From positions 58,008,984 through 58,072,983 of the forward strand of contig NC_088300.1 of the NCBI RefSeq assembly GCF_032854445.1: a stretch of 64,000 nucleotides of DNA, written 5' to 3'. Source of the DNA: Liolophura sinensis. Lineage: Eukaryota > Mollusca > Polyplacophora > Chitonida > Chitonidae. The notes under the pieces were generated by a model. That model did no database searches. It saw only the letters and a program-made list of their open reading frames with translations, and was not told the origin of the DNA. Positions 25,176 to 38,139 of the stretch are shown here, piece after piece (position 1 is the stretch's first letter; each line of letters opens with the position of its first letter). The translations under genes and the position numbers were made by a program.

Positions 25176-25488
25176 TGGATATACATGCGCAAGGACTGGC
25201 ATTGACTCCATTGGCTGTCATGTTTAAACAGGTTTCTGAAACTCCAAACGTGGCCATTTGTAGTAAGCTGGTTTCCATGCTGTGTAGTTTCATGACTACA
25301 CCGCAACTAGTGCTGACCTCAGGTTATGGAATGGCTCCTTTCACAGTAAACCACGATGCTGTTATTGTTTTGTTACACATAATTGTGAACGTGGTAAGCG
25401 CACATGCAGAGATCTCATAAAGTACATCTGTGTCATCGGTCACGTGTTAAACCTGCAGCATCCTTAGTGCTTGGTATCCTGAACAAGG

Positions 25489-25610
25489 TCTTATCACCAG
25501 GGTTGTGAACCGAGTACCATATGGCTGAGAGGGTAAATCTAGAGACCCAGGCATCAGGGCGATCATAAGCTCCCAGGCTAGCTCGATGTCTGGGTAGACA
25601 GGTCTATCTC
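25489..25610 (+). other. highly conserved block, unit C copy
   Basis: Counterpart of 8518-8643 and closest to B. Its edges coincide with those seen in the other copies. Confidence 0.5.
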
Positions 25611-25862
25611 AACATGTACACACACAACACATCTGTTATAACACATTTGGCAAAGAAACACCACCAAGAACATCTTAACACGGATGAAGATATTTTGCTG
25701 TTTCCTACTCGGACTAACTAAATAGAGCATAAATTGATTATTTCCCAGGCATAAACCACAGGAAGCGACTTAAACAAACGCCACATGTGAAGTAGGGGGT
25801 AGCAGTATGATTACAGTGGACTGGAGATCAAACACAATCCACGCCTGCCCTCCCAAGACATA

Positions 25863-25987
25863 CTACTTCTTGCCTTCAACAGCTGGCTTTTGGCAAATAT
25901 CATTCTGATCAAGCCTTACACGTAGATCTGCAACGTTAGTCAGTTGGTGATAACATATGACGCTGAACTCACAGCTGGTGTGTACCC
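25863..25987 (-). pseudogene. minus-strand peptide-like block, unit C
   Basis: Keeps the C-terminal frame (VHTSCEFSVICY through EGKK, then TAG) and the adjacent GTATGT. The N-terminal half seen in A is not recognisable. Confidence 0.15.
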
Positions 25988-26035
25988 GCTGTGTACGTGA
26001 AGTGTAGGACGTATTAGTGCAATGTGTGAAACGAC

Positions 26036-26342
26036 ACTTCTACTCCTCAATTTACTGTGTATGCAGTATGGATGTACAGCAATTGTAGGTGCAGTCCAAT
26101 AGCCGACTTGCAGAAGACAACCCAGAATACGAGGTCATCTAGTCATTTATTATGGAATGTTCTAAGCCAGACAATTGCTTCATCGTGGTCCGACAAACAA
26201 GCTAATGTCAAAAGTTTCTCATCAGCACCAAGTTCTGGTTAAAGTATTTACACTATACAGCCGATAGCCATCACTTCGATACTTACCGTTACTTATGTGA
26301 ATGACAACGGTTTGGATATCAGCGCAGCCTACAAATGACGAA
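26036..26342. other. right flank of the triplication, nothing recognised
   Basis: Sequence after the end of unit C. It holds a 61-codon plus frame (26057-26242) with no recognisable features and no repeat. Confidence 0.5.
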
Positions 26343-26626
26343 TCGGGGCTTTCGCGGCCGAGGGGTTTGGAGTGGCAACAAGGCGCAATGACTCTGCACC
26401 TCTCATAAAAGCGGTCTCTGTGAATTCTCGTCCAGCTCGTGCTAATTTCCTCTCCTGTCGCACGTCGGAAGGTCCTTCAGCAATCTGCTGATGGTCGTAG
26501 GATTTTCCCGGGCTGTGTCCGGTTTCCTCCCCATCATATTGCTGGTCGCCATCGTATAAGTCAAATATATCTTGAGTACGGCGTAAAACCAAAATCAAAT
26601 ACATGTACATAAATAAATGAATAAAT
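26343..26626 (+). mobile_element. diverged near-full-length SINE
   Basis: Head ggggctttcgcggccgag, diverged middle, attgctggtcgccatcg, then cttgagtacggcgtaaaacc and an A-rich tail. The minus-strand open frame over this interval is the SINE read backwards. Confidence 0.88.
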
Positions 26627-26807
26627 TGGAGCTAAAACTAAAACAACCTAATTTTGGATCATGTTGGTAAAGCTGTCGGAATGAGGAGAGGGAATAGAAG
26701 GGAAACGTGACTGCAAAGTTAATGTCAACATTGTTATGTAATAGCAGAATATTTTAAAAGAAAGAAAGGGTTACATATACTAGTAATGCAACGTGGAAGT
26801 GCATCAT

Positions 26808-26932
26808 TGGTGGGCAACATGGGTGCGCAACATGGATGGGTGAACAACATGGATGGGTGTGCAACATAGATGGGCAACATGGGTGGGCAGCATGGGGTGC
26901 ATCATGGGGTGGCAACATGGGTGTGCAACATG
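26808..26932 (+). repeat. irregular minisatellite of gggcaacatgg-type units
   Basis: About eight units of 11-20 bp built on tgggcaacatgg, with variants such as gtgcaacatgg and gggcagcatgg. Unit length varies, so it is imperfect and probably evolving by slippage. Confidence 0.85.
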
Positions 26933-28692
26933 CTGTTTACATTCTGCTTCTGGCTGTGCACTTTTCCTTTTTTCGTGCACTCACCGTTGGGTGACACATG
27001 TCTGTCGATATTCTAGCGCAGGGAGCTATCTAGCTGATGTTTAATGACAGAAGATCTTACGTGAGTTCAATCAACCTTAGATGGGGGGGGGGGGATTAGC
27101 TTGATCCACTGCCTGCCACGCCTATGGTATTGGACACCGACTGGCAATACTCTATCAGACTCTGTACAAGGGATGTGACAATGAAATGATAGATAGACCA
27201 AACTAGATCGACATATGGCACGACGGCGCAACTAGGCGTGAAGTTGATCGGCAAACCATTGCTAATTGCAATAAAGACGTAATATGTTCTGAAATATTTT
27301 ATTAAGTTTTCCAGAGATTAGGCGCTAACGTACCCAGAACAAAGCCCGCGATATTACTTAATGATAGATGAAGCCCCATCTAAGCTTGTCTGTTTTTTCT
27401 TGGTCGACCGAATTCGGGCAGCTATGATGTATCGATGTGTCGGTGTAGCATTTGGCATGATACTTTAGCGAATTCACTGACCTTTGGAAAGAACACTCAG
27501 TTGTCCCTTTCTGTTGCTGACGACCCCACGGTAAGAGGTGCAGATCTACATGTAAACGTTCTCTATCAGAAAAAATATTCGGGTGTCTGGAGATAGTCGG
27601 CCATCTCAGAGCTGTTTCCAACACCCCCCCCCACCCCAAGTCAACTGCCCTTGTTTTCCTTTGACGATACCAAACATTTTAAGATCATTCTCAACGCATT
27701 GTTCGCTTTGCTATGGCATACAAGCGTTTGACAACAACACCTATTGGAAAGTACTACACATATACAAAGGTAGTTCTTGCCAATGTATCTTTATGTTTTC
27801 GCTTGGTTTTCCTCGCACTCAGGCAGACTTTACGGGCCTTGGTACAGTCTCATTTACCAAAGAAACTCTCGTACTTTGAAAGCATACCACATATCCTAGC
27901 GGCTTGAAATGTAGGCGTGGTTTGTCTGGTAGAAATTGCATTTCTATGGCCATGTCAAGTTAACGAATCATCAATTTCCTGAACACAAGGCATTTCGGAT
28001 TCCGCCTGTATAAAAACTCGGTGTACTGTGATCGCGTGTTAAAACGTGACCGGTTGGATATAATCAAGCTGTACGCCCTGGACTCTCATGATGGATTTGG
28101 TGCAAGTACCAGTTCGGACTTGATACCAAAACTACTATTATACACAGGCGCTGCAGGCCAACTGTTATTTAGCTGTTAAACGACTCTGTCTGAAAAGTTT
28201 CAAGTACTGAGCCGATGATCACTTTTAGTCAGCGGGCTATGTAGCCATGTTAGAAATCAGTTTATTTGCCAGTCGGGAGCCCTTCCTGCCAAAAGCTATG
28301 TAGCCTAACACTGCAAGAGAGCAATGTTGAGCCCTTGTTGGAAACGAGATGCCTCTCGCCAAATGGTACCCAGTTACGTCTGACTATCCCGTTTAACTGT
28401 TTAGGTCAATCAATACCCTTTCTGCAACCCTGAATTAAATACTAAATGTGATATGACAACTGGGGTGCTATTTTCGAACTGTGCACTGCAAAATTTGGTT
28501 AAAAATAAAGGCAGATAGCTTATTAAAACATTGTTACTGTCCATTGCGGAAAACTGTGTCAGATAACATGTGATGTAAAGCAATCTTGTAAATTAAGCAA
28601 CATCCACAACTAGGTTCTATCTTAAACTATATCTCATGAAACCAACCAAAATTGGTTAGTGAAATCAATTAATTCTTAATTCCTCTGTACAG
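26933..28692. other. no gene recognised; G12 and C9 tracts
   Basis: Single-copy-looking sequence. A G12 tract lies at 27083-27094 and a C9 tract at 27624-27632. Open frames up to 98 codons (27583-27879) have no signal, domain or splice context I can support. Confidence 0.5.
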
Positions 28693-28968
28693 TTAAAAAC
28701 CATCAACCGAAACTTTGTGAAGGGAAATGGAATGATACAAATGAAACGTCGCAGAAGGAAAGTAGGCCATCGAGACAGCCAAAGGAGTGAGGTCAGGCGG
28801 AGCGGCTGCCTTTCGTGCCTTCCCTCTGTAAGCGACGTGGGAGACAGTAATTTGATAGACAGTCACAGCGATGGCCACTGCGTTATTATTTGTCGAGGAG
28901 GCCCTTGGTATTTGGCTCTCGGTATTTGGCCGGATGGGGTTTGACCTACTGGACATTTGTCGAACCAT
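28693..28968 (-). other. GC-richer open frame, uncharacterised
   Basis: A 91-codon minus-strand frame in a patch richer in GC than its surroundings. A polypyrimidine stretch ending gcttacag (about 28830) precedes the 3' half and could be a splice acceptor. The residues match nothing I recognise. Exon of an unknown gene or chance. Confidence 0.12.
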
Positions 28969-28987
28969 CTCATGTGAACGTTTTCCG

Positions 28988-29054
28988 GTACAGAGTTAAT
29001 CAGCGTTCCAGATATGTCTGGAAAAGCTTCCCATGATTGGTTAACTCTCTGTAC
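28988..29054. repeat. nested hairpin
   Basis: Outer arms gtacagagttaat (28988-29000) and ggttaactctctgtac (29039-29054) pair with small bulges. Within the loop is a perfect 7-bp hairpin TTCCAGA-TATG-TCTGGAA (29006-29023). It could be a tiny inverted-repeat transposon remnant or a transcribed stem; no miRNA seed is recognised. Confidence 0.6.
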
Positions 29055-29111
29055 AATTAAGTTCAGGTTAAGGTATATATATCACTAACAGATCTCCAAA
29101 GAACTGGAAAC

Positions 29112-29425
29112 AGCCTCAGAGGACCTTAGCTTGGATGGTTAAAGTGCTGGCTACCTGCAAATATCAGACCTTTTTACCAATAAGGACGCATGTTCGAATC
29201 CAGTTCTCGCAGTTTCAACTTGCGCTTTAAGTCAAGAGGCTTGTCAGGTGCCAACCGCAAACCCGTTGTCCGTTATAGATTCTTTTTTCTTGCAAGTAAA
29301 GTTCGGCATTCGCGCTCGATTACGCGAAATAACGACCCCACTGAACTGGAGTTGTGCTCCAGTCGTTGCGCGTATGCTAGTCATTTGTAAAGTCGTATGA
29401 CCATCAGCAACTACAAAAATTCCAG
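29112..29425 (+). mobile_element. SINE of a second tRNA-derived family
   Basis: A-box-like tagcttggatggttaaag at 29127-29144 and B-box gttcgaatcc at 29192-29201, about 65 bases on, give a tRNA-type pol III head. The body that follows is unrelated to the common SINE family here. The 3' boundary is uncertain and no target-site duplication was found. Confidence 0.6.
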
Positions 29426-29611
29426 TTGAGTTGAGTGGAGACGCGTCTCAAGCTCGAGTGTATGCCGAGCTTAACAGTCAAAGAAACTATAGGGTAGAAG
29501 GAATACGCGTGTGAATTATGAAGCTGCCAACTTATGAATATTTAACATGTGAAGCATTATCGAAGCATTAAATTATGATGTTCAAATATATTTATATTTG
29601 ATTTGATATAT

Positions 29612-29848
29612 ATATTTGATAGGTGTTTTACGCCGTACTCAAGAATATTTTCACTTATACGACGACGACCAGTATTATGGTGGGAGAAAAACGGGCTGAG
29701 CCCGGTGGAAACCCACGACCATCCGCATAGCTAACAGAACTTGATACGTAGGAAGCCAGCATGAGGTGGACTTGAACTCATAGCGACCACATTGGTGAGA
29801 GGTTCCTGGGTCCTTACGCTGCGCTAGTGCGCTAACCAACTGAGCTAT
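29612..29848 (-). mobile_element. near-full-length SINE, minus strand
   Basis: Reads aggtgttttacgccgtactc, gacgaccagtattatggtgg, acccacgaccatccgc, ggacttgaactca and gcgctaaccaactgagct, that is the common family from tail to head. Ends are not fixed because AT-rich flanks hide the target-site duplication. Confidence 0.92.
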
Positions 29849-29859
29849 TTAAATCTAAA

Positions 29860-31889
29860 TGAATAATAACTTGAAACAGACGATTCAATCGCTTGTGTGT
29901 TCAGACATGAACATTTCTCTGTTATTACATTCATCTATACAAACTAAGATGAATGACTTTACAGAATATCGATTTATGAATCGGGTGGCAAATTTATGAC
30001 ACTCGCTTCTGTCATGTTTTTTTCATTTTCATATTAAACAATGATAATGTAAATTGTAAGCCATCTCAACTTTAATCAAAACTGAATTGCCGCGAAACAC
30101 AGAACAATAAATGCTATTATAAATTTGAACAAAATAAAACGTCTTTCACCGTATCAAAGATCCTATAGGATTTATAGACAATTCAACGAACACAGTGTTT
30201 CACTGCACTGCACGAATACGTTCACCCATCCAACATCCTTGTTGTAAATCCAGACTGGCGGTATAAGGGACCATTTTCAAATGCCTAATAATGATTACAA
30301 TACATACTGGGATAATGTGGAAACGCTATAATGGAATAATGTAGTTCAACAGAGTTTCAACACTAGGAAAGGGCACCAAGGGCAACGACAATCTCGCGAG
30401 AATTGTTATCTTTAACATTCGTGGTCCCAGAAAGGTGACATCATCCTTTAAGCTAAGGTATCACATTCTGTCTTGGGCAAACATGACACATTTCGGTGAC
30501 GTTTTTCTGACTCTCTCCTGTGCAAATCTTAATCATTTCTCCACTAGGAAGGGAATACAGTGACTGAGAAATTTAATATTTGAAACTCAGGTCAGAATAC
30601 AAAAGTGCTAGCAAAGATTTTTTAAACTGATCCCCACAAGACCATAAATAAGAAATCATTTCATTTCAGAACCTCGCGGTTTCACTAGATAAATGTTGAG
30701 GCTATCATTTCCCCGTAATCTCGTCGTGCTAATCCAAAATATTTCTCCGTGCTAATCCAAAATATATGTATCAAGCAAAAAGGCCTACAGAAAGTGCATC
30801 TTCTAATTTTAGAATTTTGGCCATCAGAATGGGTATTATTTACTAATGCATCACTTGATAAAGAGCTTGGACAGATTTAATCCTATATTCAGACGAGGAG
30901 AACACGACCCAGGAAACTGCTGGGCGCACACATTGTGCATTTTTCACAGGATTTTTTGTCCCTTGAAGATTAGACGAAAGACTGGTTACCGACATTTAAA
31001 AAGTAGACAGAACGGTTTTAATGCATACATTTTTATCACCTTTCGGCTTAGTCACGTATTTCCTTTATTCGAACACGTCCATTAATAGAACTGATTAAAT
31101 GTAATCCTGTCTCACCGCCAGTTCAGCATCCTCCAGGCAAAAGAGGCTTCGCGAGCTATAACATACACAGTTCATGCGCATATTGTAATTTCAGTTCATT
31201 GCTCTGCTCCTTATTACACAACTGTACACAGACAAAGGTGTTGATTAACTGACTGTGTACGATATTGCCAGAATAAATTGCGGTCTGGTAATACAGCCTT
31301 TCATAGCAATGATGTATTGGTCGAGTTGTAATGGAAACTTCTGTTGACAACTCTTACTTGAGTTAAGGTTAGTCCAACTGTTCATGTCCGAGCGTGCCAC
31401 AGAAGCACATGTGGTACTGACCTTACTTTTGAGACAGAGGCTCGTGTATCTTTGTTTTTTCGCACATTTGTAAAATTTACAAACATATTTGCTTGCTCCA
31501 CGTGACAAATGATGAGTCCAACACGCTAACGTCGACGTCAAAGGTCATTGGGGCCTGTATGGATTACATTTTGGTAAGCATTATACATGTATATAAATGG
31601 AAATTTACCCCGACAAAGTCAATCATTTTAACGAAGAACAGGTTGGAACCGTGGTTGAAGATTGTCATGGTAACCCATACAGAGCTCCATCACAGGAAGT
31701 GAAAGAAAGCGAACTGGGTTTTGTCTCAAATGTTTCGGTTCCTAACTTCATCAGAATGTCACTTGTAGTTCAGATGAACATCTGAAGAGCATTGCATTCC
31801 TCTTAGGTCAAACAAAGCTTTATCACCACACAATTGTCACTCACCACGGATTTTAGGCAGTTTTAATCGCCTTGCCAGTGTTTCCTAGC
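29860..31889. other. no gene recognised; 23-bp duplication at 30725
   Basis: AT-rich sequence with only short open frames (79 codons at 30846, 98 codons minus at 31245-31541). A 23-bp direct duplication starting cgtgctaatccaaaatat lies at 30725 and 30748. Nothing else is supported. Confidence 0.5.
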
Positions 31890-32068
31890 ACGAGCTATAA
31901 GGTATTCCGCATGAAATGACGTAAGTGTCTATGGTAAAGTACTTGTTTTCAGCACGACCTAGATGAGATGGACGTAAGTGGCTATCATAAAGTACTTGTT
32001 TTCAGCACGAGCTAAGGCATTCTGCATGAGCTAACGTAACTGGCTATTGTAAAGTACTTGTTTTCAAC
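31890..32068 (+). repeat. three-copy imperfect tandem repeat
   Basis: The phrase agtacttgttttcagcacga and close variants occur three times with spacings of 53 and 62 bases, along with gcacgagctaaggcat-type and gacgtaagtggctat-type segments. Unit length differs because of indels. Confidence 0.85.
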
Positions 32069-32479
32069 ATGGTTTTTTTGCCAGAAAAACAACACCAGAC
32101 AAACCTAGCCTTGGCGGCAAATCTCAACATACACGTCCACTGGGTCACCTCACATTTTTAAATGTCTTTTGCCTTCAACCATGTTGTCACAAGATGATTA
32201 ATGAAGTCACAATCATATCTGGAAAATGTAGACCCCATGCAAATGTTACAGCCCAATGAAGACGTCCATGTGTAGCTAATTTCGAATTTTTGTCCAATTG
32301 TATTATACCAGTTTATGATATTTCAAGCGATAGTATATGTTAGTTGTATTTCGTTTAGTCCCGCAAAAAACTCTCAGTATCTCACGTTACCTGGTTTTTC
32401 ACCGCTCTCACTGCTCCTATCTCCTTGGTGTTAGTAAGCTATCGGGAACACCCGTGCGGCCATTCAAGCAGTCAGTCCT

Positions 32480-32676
32480 TCGTTGATCATCACTTCTTAT
32501 TCATCAGTATGGTGTGGATGTATGTACGTCACATATGGAAAGCTCGTCTGCATCTTGCCTAAGGTCGGTGGTTCACACCCGATCACTCCGGCATCCTCCA
32601 CCTATGAAAATAATATATGTTTCTTGAATATCATTTGTGAGTATACCGTTAAAAAACAATCAATAAATATCTAGTT
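32480..32676 (+). mobile_element. SINE-like element, third family
   Basis: B-box-like gtggttcacacccgatcact, then ccggcatcctccacctat and a 3' end gagtataccgttaaaaaac followed by aatcaataaatat. The organisation parallels the common family, but the body differs. The A box is not clear. Confidence 0.5.
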
Positions 32677-32679
32677 AAA

Positions 32680-35600
32680 ACTGTAAAATTTCAACTCTCA
32701 AGAAAGAAAACACAGGGCGAAATATCGTGTGGGCATAAAAAATGGGCCGTACTTTAATGCTGCATTGCTCCATTATCCTTTGCTCAAATCCTTTCAAACT
32801 TTAGATTAAACTGGAAACGAATACTGCTTAAATGGAGAGTGATAGAGTGATTTTGTATTTGTAAAATAAACGAATCAATCGACGTTCTTTCGTTCTGCTC
32901 CTGACACACCCGAACACACATTAATGTTTATATTGACCTTGACCGGAACTAGTTGTAAACTTCCACTCTACTGTGATAGTTTAATTAAGTCTATGCATCT
33001 GGCAGTGATGTATGTATGCGAAGTTGACAGGCATGCGGCTGTAAAGTAACTGCAGTGTGTAAACTTACTCGGATTTACGTCTGCTGTGAATACGATACAT
33101 ATAACAGGTAAATGACAGTTTCTATTAGACAGAACCTGTGTTAAATCCACACCTATATATCTTCATGCTAGGTCTGCAATTGACGGACAGCAATGATAAG
33201 TAATGGTTTTGAAAATCTATGTAATGATGATGATCTCCGCAAAAGGTATGAACTATATAGTTTTAGTTACCATAGTGCACTGAAAATCACGGAATATTGA
33301 AATGTATTGCCATTTTAACATGCTATAAATTCAAAGAGCGTCGTGTGATAAAATTGTTTATTTTGCAATAAGATGCAGCGCTTACAATTTTACATCTCTG
33401 TGGAAATTATTTATGAAGCATTTCAATACAAATCGTTACAATGGTCCAGTGTAACATAATACGGAAAAATATTAATGCGTATCGCTTATTTCTCTTTGCT
33501 ATTGATAGTCGTGATATCATTCCTGATCCAAGCCATTCGTTTTTTACAAAACAGTGTAACAGTTTTACTGCCATAAATAGCGGTCACATGAATGAACCAA
33601 AGATGCTTTGACGTCACAAGCTTCCAAAATCAAAGGGGAGCAAGCCAATGCGTCTTGAGCAAATTATAGTCCGTCCAGTTTTGTGGGATTTATTTCTTGA
33701 CAAACATAAAATATAAATTGCATACACGTATACAGAACAACAACAATGTAATCACGATTTCAGTTCAACTTTTAACTACAACATATACACTTGTCTTTAT
33801 ACACCAAAAACGTTGACTTTCAAAAAAAAAGCTTTGATACCAACAGATGGACGATGCTTGGTAAAATATGCCATGATGCCATTTTATTAACCAAAACCAA
33901 TTTGACACAGCTAGTCATAAACTGGTAGGAACTGGAAAAATGACAAAAACATTCTTTCATAGAATAATAGTAATCGTGTTCTTTTATAGCGGTAAACAAG
34001 CGAATGGATTTAATTATTAGTCTTCTGGGAGAACCTTTTGTATCGTGAAAATCACTGCAGTAGAACAATACTTCCCTCCCGCGCATATATCTTCTTTTTA
34101 CACCCTCTTGTTATGTAATGCCCCTACCCACCATCCAAAATCCATAGTTAACTGTACACTGGCACGCACCATTACCCCGCCAGCTGAGTGATAGCGTAAC
34201 TCAGTATGGATAAACCTTAACCAAAGCCATCTTCCAGCCTATTCTGTTATACGCCCTGGAGCCCAATCAGTGTCTGTCACAAAGTTACTTCGCGGACTAT
34301 AAACCATCTGATTTTCAGTTATTATTCTCTATACCTGATTAATTATCAAGACTGGAAAGTAAGGGTAAACACAGGCTGTAATTATGATTGTTAAATATTT
34401 TAACACCTTCAAAAGAGCCATCCAATTAAAATACCCTATGTGAATAATGCCATCAAAATGCCAAAAGATAATTTCTAAAACCGAAAACATTACTGAAGTT
34501 CTCGGAGTGGATGGTATTCTTTCTATAAAACGCTGTATCTATTCTGTCACTGAGTGACCAAAATTGAACATTGTATGATAAAACCACTACTTAGTATGGA
34601 CGATACATGAAAATTTGAAATCACAAATAATATTTTTCCATCTAACCTTGATATAAATCCACATAAAAAAAACATTTTTGCGAATTGCCTAAATTAGACG
34701 AACAAAATTTTCAGTTCAATATTGTTTGTATATTAGTATATATATAGCAAATGTATAGGTCGCCTGAATATTCTCTGAGCGTTGAATATGAATTAGTGCG
34801 AGTAATTCCTTTATATTAGTACATCAACTGGATCGGTTGTTGGACGTACATGTGCATTAAGTGCACGTTTTGACGGTAAATTTAATGTCCAGACTATAAG
34901 ACTGCCAATTCTATCTCCTCGGACCAAATCGTAGGTAAGGTAATGGAAAGTTCTTGTCAACATTGTCATTTGAATTTATCGCTGACAAAGTATGAACAGA
35001 AAATGAAGTGAGAATTTCTTTTTGCTTCTTCAAAAAACCCAGATTTGACATATCGTGTCCTTAGGAGATAGTTCCTCAAAGTACACAGCACTTTTTGTAA
35101 TAAAAGTAGCCGCAAAAAGTTTATCGTATGTCCTTGGGGGAAAAAGCAAACAAAAAACTGCGCAGAAATATTGCTAATGGCACTTAGCTATCCCTAGACA
35201 CTCAACCCCGGATGAAAATCCACCGAGTCAATTTCCTCTCTTCTACACTTCAAGTGTCCATTAATATTTGGAGAAAAACAATGTCGTCTAATACAAACAG
35301 GAATGATAACGCTTATATAGCCTTAGCCAGATAATAAGACCATAGAAGCCGAACAAGGCGTGTTACTTGTCGTTACTCAGCTTCGCCACACTGTTGGCGA
35401 CATTGCCATCTTCAGTAACTTCTAAGGTTTCTCTAAGACGCTCTAAAATTAGCACTTATGGAGGGATGAAACGCTCTTTACCCTGAGATAGCCTGTAAGA
35501 CAAGGCTGAAGCCGCTATCTGTTTTCTAAATGGACGAGGTTATCCGGATCAACTCTGGGCACGTCAGACAAGCCTCTTCAGTGCATAATACCGGTTATTC

Positions 35601-38135
35601 TGTATTGTGCCACCCTCGATCGCCTATCACGTATCAGTCCCAAAATCAATGAACCACGAAAAGAACCGATCGATCAAAATCAATCAATGTGCTAGTCACA
35701 AAACAAGTTTTTGAGTATCGATCGAGTTTGGGATATGCTGGCAATATTACATTTTTTTATCTGGAATCCACAACGTTACCAATCAGAATGTAAAACTTAA
35801 CATGTGCTCCAATAACAGGGGCTATTATCCCCAATACATGGAATTTTTCTCAGAGTGCTGGGTGTGAGTGACGATCAGTTCTCTAAATACACTGTTCATA
35901 TTTATCGTGTCTTATCCTCACGGGTTTGCCGAGGGCTAGAACGATTAAACCTTTCCACATCCCATTGAGAAAATACATGTTCTGTACCTTTCTAAAAATC
36001 TAGACTAAGTATCTACAGGTAGACCCGCTTGATATAGGCATGTACGTCAAAGTGTGTTTTATTCACACTAGTTAAAACTGTGAAAAAAATATCTATGTTA
36101 AAACTTTAAAGGGTTCTCGCTAATGAAAGATAATCAGCCAGCAGCGAATTATGGAGAAAGTAGGCTATTTGAGCATTAAAGTGGTTAGAACTGTGTCGTG
36201 CAAAATGGGTTTATTGGCATGTTTTCTAACGCCAAACTGAAAAACATTTAAATTTCTAAACCACTGTCAATAAAATCGGGTGTTTAGATTAATAAGGAAG
36301 AAAAAAATGGACAATGTTTAAATTCCTATTTAACATGCTCAGGACATCAAGAGTGATTAATGCTTGTCTTGGTTTATTTGGTAAAACTTTATTTTCACTC
36401 ATAACAGAAAATTATTTTTAAAAATCTGTTGTCCCTTTTAAACGCTGTGTTCTACAAAAAACAAAGTGATCACCGGTCAAATTCTTTTCTATAATATTTC
36501 AATATAATTTTAAATATAAACTTTCGCATTTATAGCTGTTCAGGTTTTTTCAGAGTGACAAGCCACTAAAGGTTACATGAATAACTGCTGATTTCCAAAC
36601 CACGACTTGGAGTTACATGGAAGGCATCCCTTCCGGTTGAACTAAAAATCTATTTTTCTTTTAACAGCATTTGCAAAGCGAAAATACTAAGCAGAAAGGC
36701 GATTAAAGGTCGGTCCATTCCTTTGGCATGTCTCTCAGTAAAAATAAACATGAACCCTGATGGAGGGTTGGGAAGGTGTCAGAAATACCGAGTGTATAAT
36801 ATTCAGTTAGATTTTCTTAAGTATGTCGAAGGGGTGTGACACTGATAACCGCCTGAACAATTGCTATAGTCCAGGTCCTTCTAGATCGTTTATGTTTTGA
36901 AATGAATCGCTGGAGCATGGGAAGTGTTAACAACTTTCCGATACCATGAACAGGTCATCATTAACTTCATTTTGGCTGATATTAGTTTTGCATTTAGTTT
37001 GGTGATGGAGATGTATAGTGTGGCTTATCAGTCAGGCCGACTCAAATCCGCACGATCATTAACCCAGAAGTTGGCTGGGATCAGATCACATTACTACCGG
37101 CGTATCGACTTTTGTGTTCCAAGATGATACCACTGCATTTGACAGGAATGGTGCGGTTTTGACATTCCGATCACAAAATGAAAGACAACATGTTGATGAT
37201 CTCGTGGGAGTTTGCTAAATCGAAAGACTACTCTGAATAAACCCAAACAAGCATCTCTTATTACAGCTTTGTGTCAGCCGCCGTTTCGTCAATGGTCCTC
37301 TCTTTCACCACACAAGATCAATAACTGACCTGCTTCCAACACTTTGTCAAAATACACGGTTCGAAAAGATAAAGAGCTTTTTCAAATGCTGCTTAAGAAT
37401 TTAAAAAAGCCTGGTCCCTTCGGAAACGCAGCACTCGAGGAAGCAATGATTTACAATTTCCCCAAAATAATTCGGAAAGAAGTAATTTCATGCAGGGTAG
37501 CAATGCAATTTTTTGTCCGTATTTGCATGGCAACTGCTTTTAGCAGGGGAAATGTAGTAGGACAGGTACTGGCCTGAATCCAGAACATCTTATTAAATGC
37601 TAAATTCACCTATAACCATATTTCCGTTGGCCTGCCTTATGGGATATTACCGGAGCGCCTCTGGCTAAGTTGCCTATAAATCATATGATCCGTACTGTTA
37701 ACGAGGGCGTAAATTATACCCTAAAAGAACGTCAAATTTAAGTACATGGATGTTTTATCTTCCAGGTAATAAACTGAGATTCATTGCATCAGGCAACACT
37801 AGGCACATGCACTATTAATCGAAAAATGATTACAGAACCCAAAATGAACAGTAAAATTCAGATATTGTAAAACTGGTAATAAAATATGTTGAAAGCAATA
37901 ATTTAGTTGTGAAACTAAAACGATTTTTAATTTAAGAAATAATACACTCGTCCAGTTTTTGTTGATGTAAATAATAAAGTGGAAAATCATTATCGTAAAT
38001 ATCAAAATGTGTTCCACGAAATCCTCAGTTAGTGTGTACAGTTTGTCACAAAAGCCCTTTATTTTGTAATGAAAATAAGGCAACATAAAACCATAGGTCA
38101 TAATTTGGATCATGATGTTTGTGCAGTGCTAAGTC
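32680..38135. other. long AT-rich stretch without recognised genes
   Basis: Short open frames only (for example 88 codons minus at 33820-34086, 67 plus at 36924-37127, 77 plus at 37344-37577), none with a recognisable domain. No clear SINE or tandem array is seen. It could be intronic or intergenic. Confidence 0.55.
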
Positions 38136-38139
38136 TGTA

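Larger units (their letters stand above)
17196..26035 (+). repeat. tandem duplication unit C (about 8.8 kb)
   Basis: Third copy. Shared anchors are at 17251 (agatgatg), 17494 (sORF), about 17850-18090, 18347, 19065, 19511 (old SINE), 20630, 22963, 23560, 23877, 25489-25610 and 25863-25987. It lacks the segment holding the TATA-like site of A and B, and that place is occupied by a 31-bp direct duplication (17343-17404). It gained a young SINE (24607-24870). Similarity to A and B ends at about 26035. Confidence 0.85.

Noticed and set aside
26329-26610. 93-codon minus frame
   Set aside because: Lies almost entirely in the SINE at 26343-26626.
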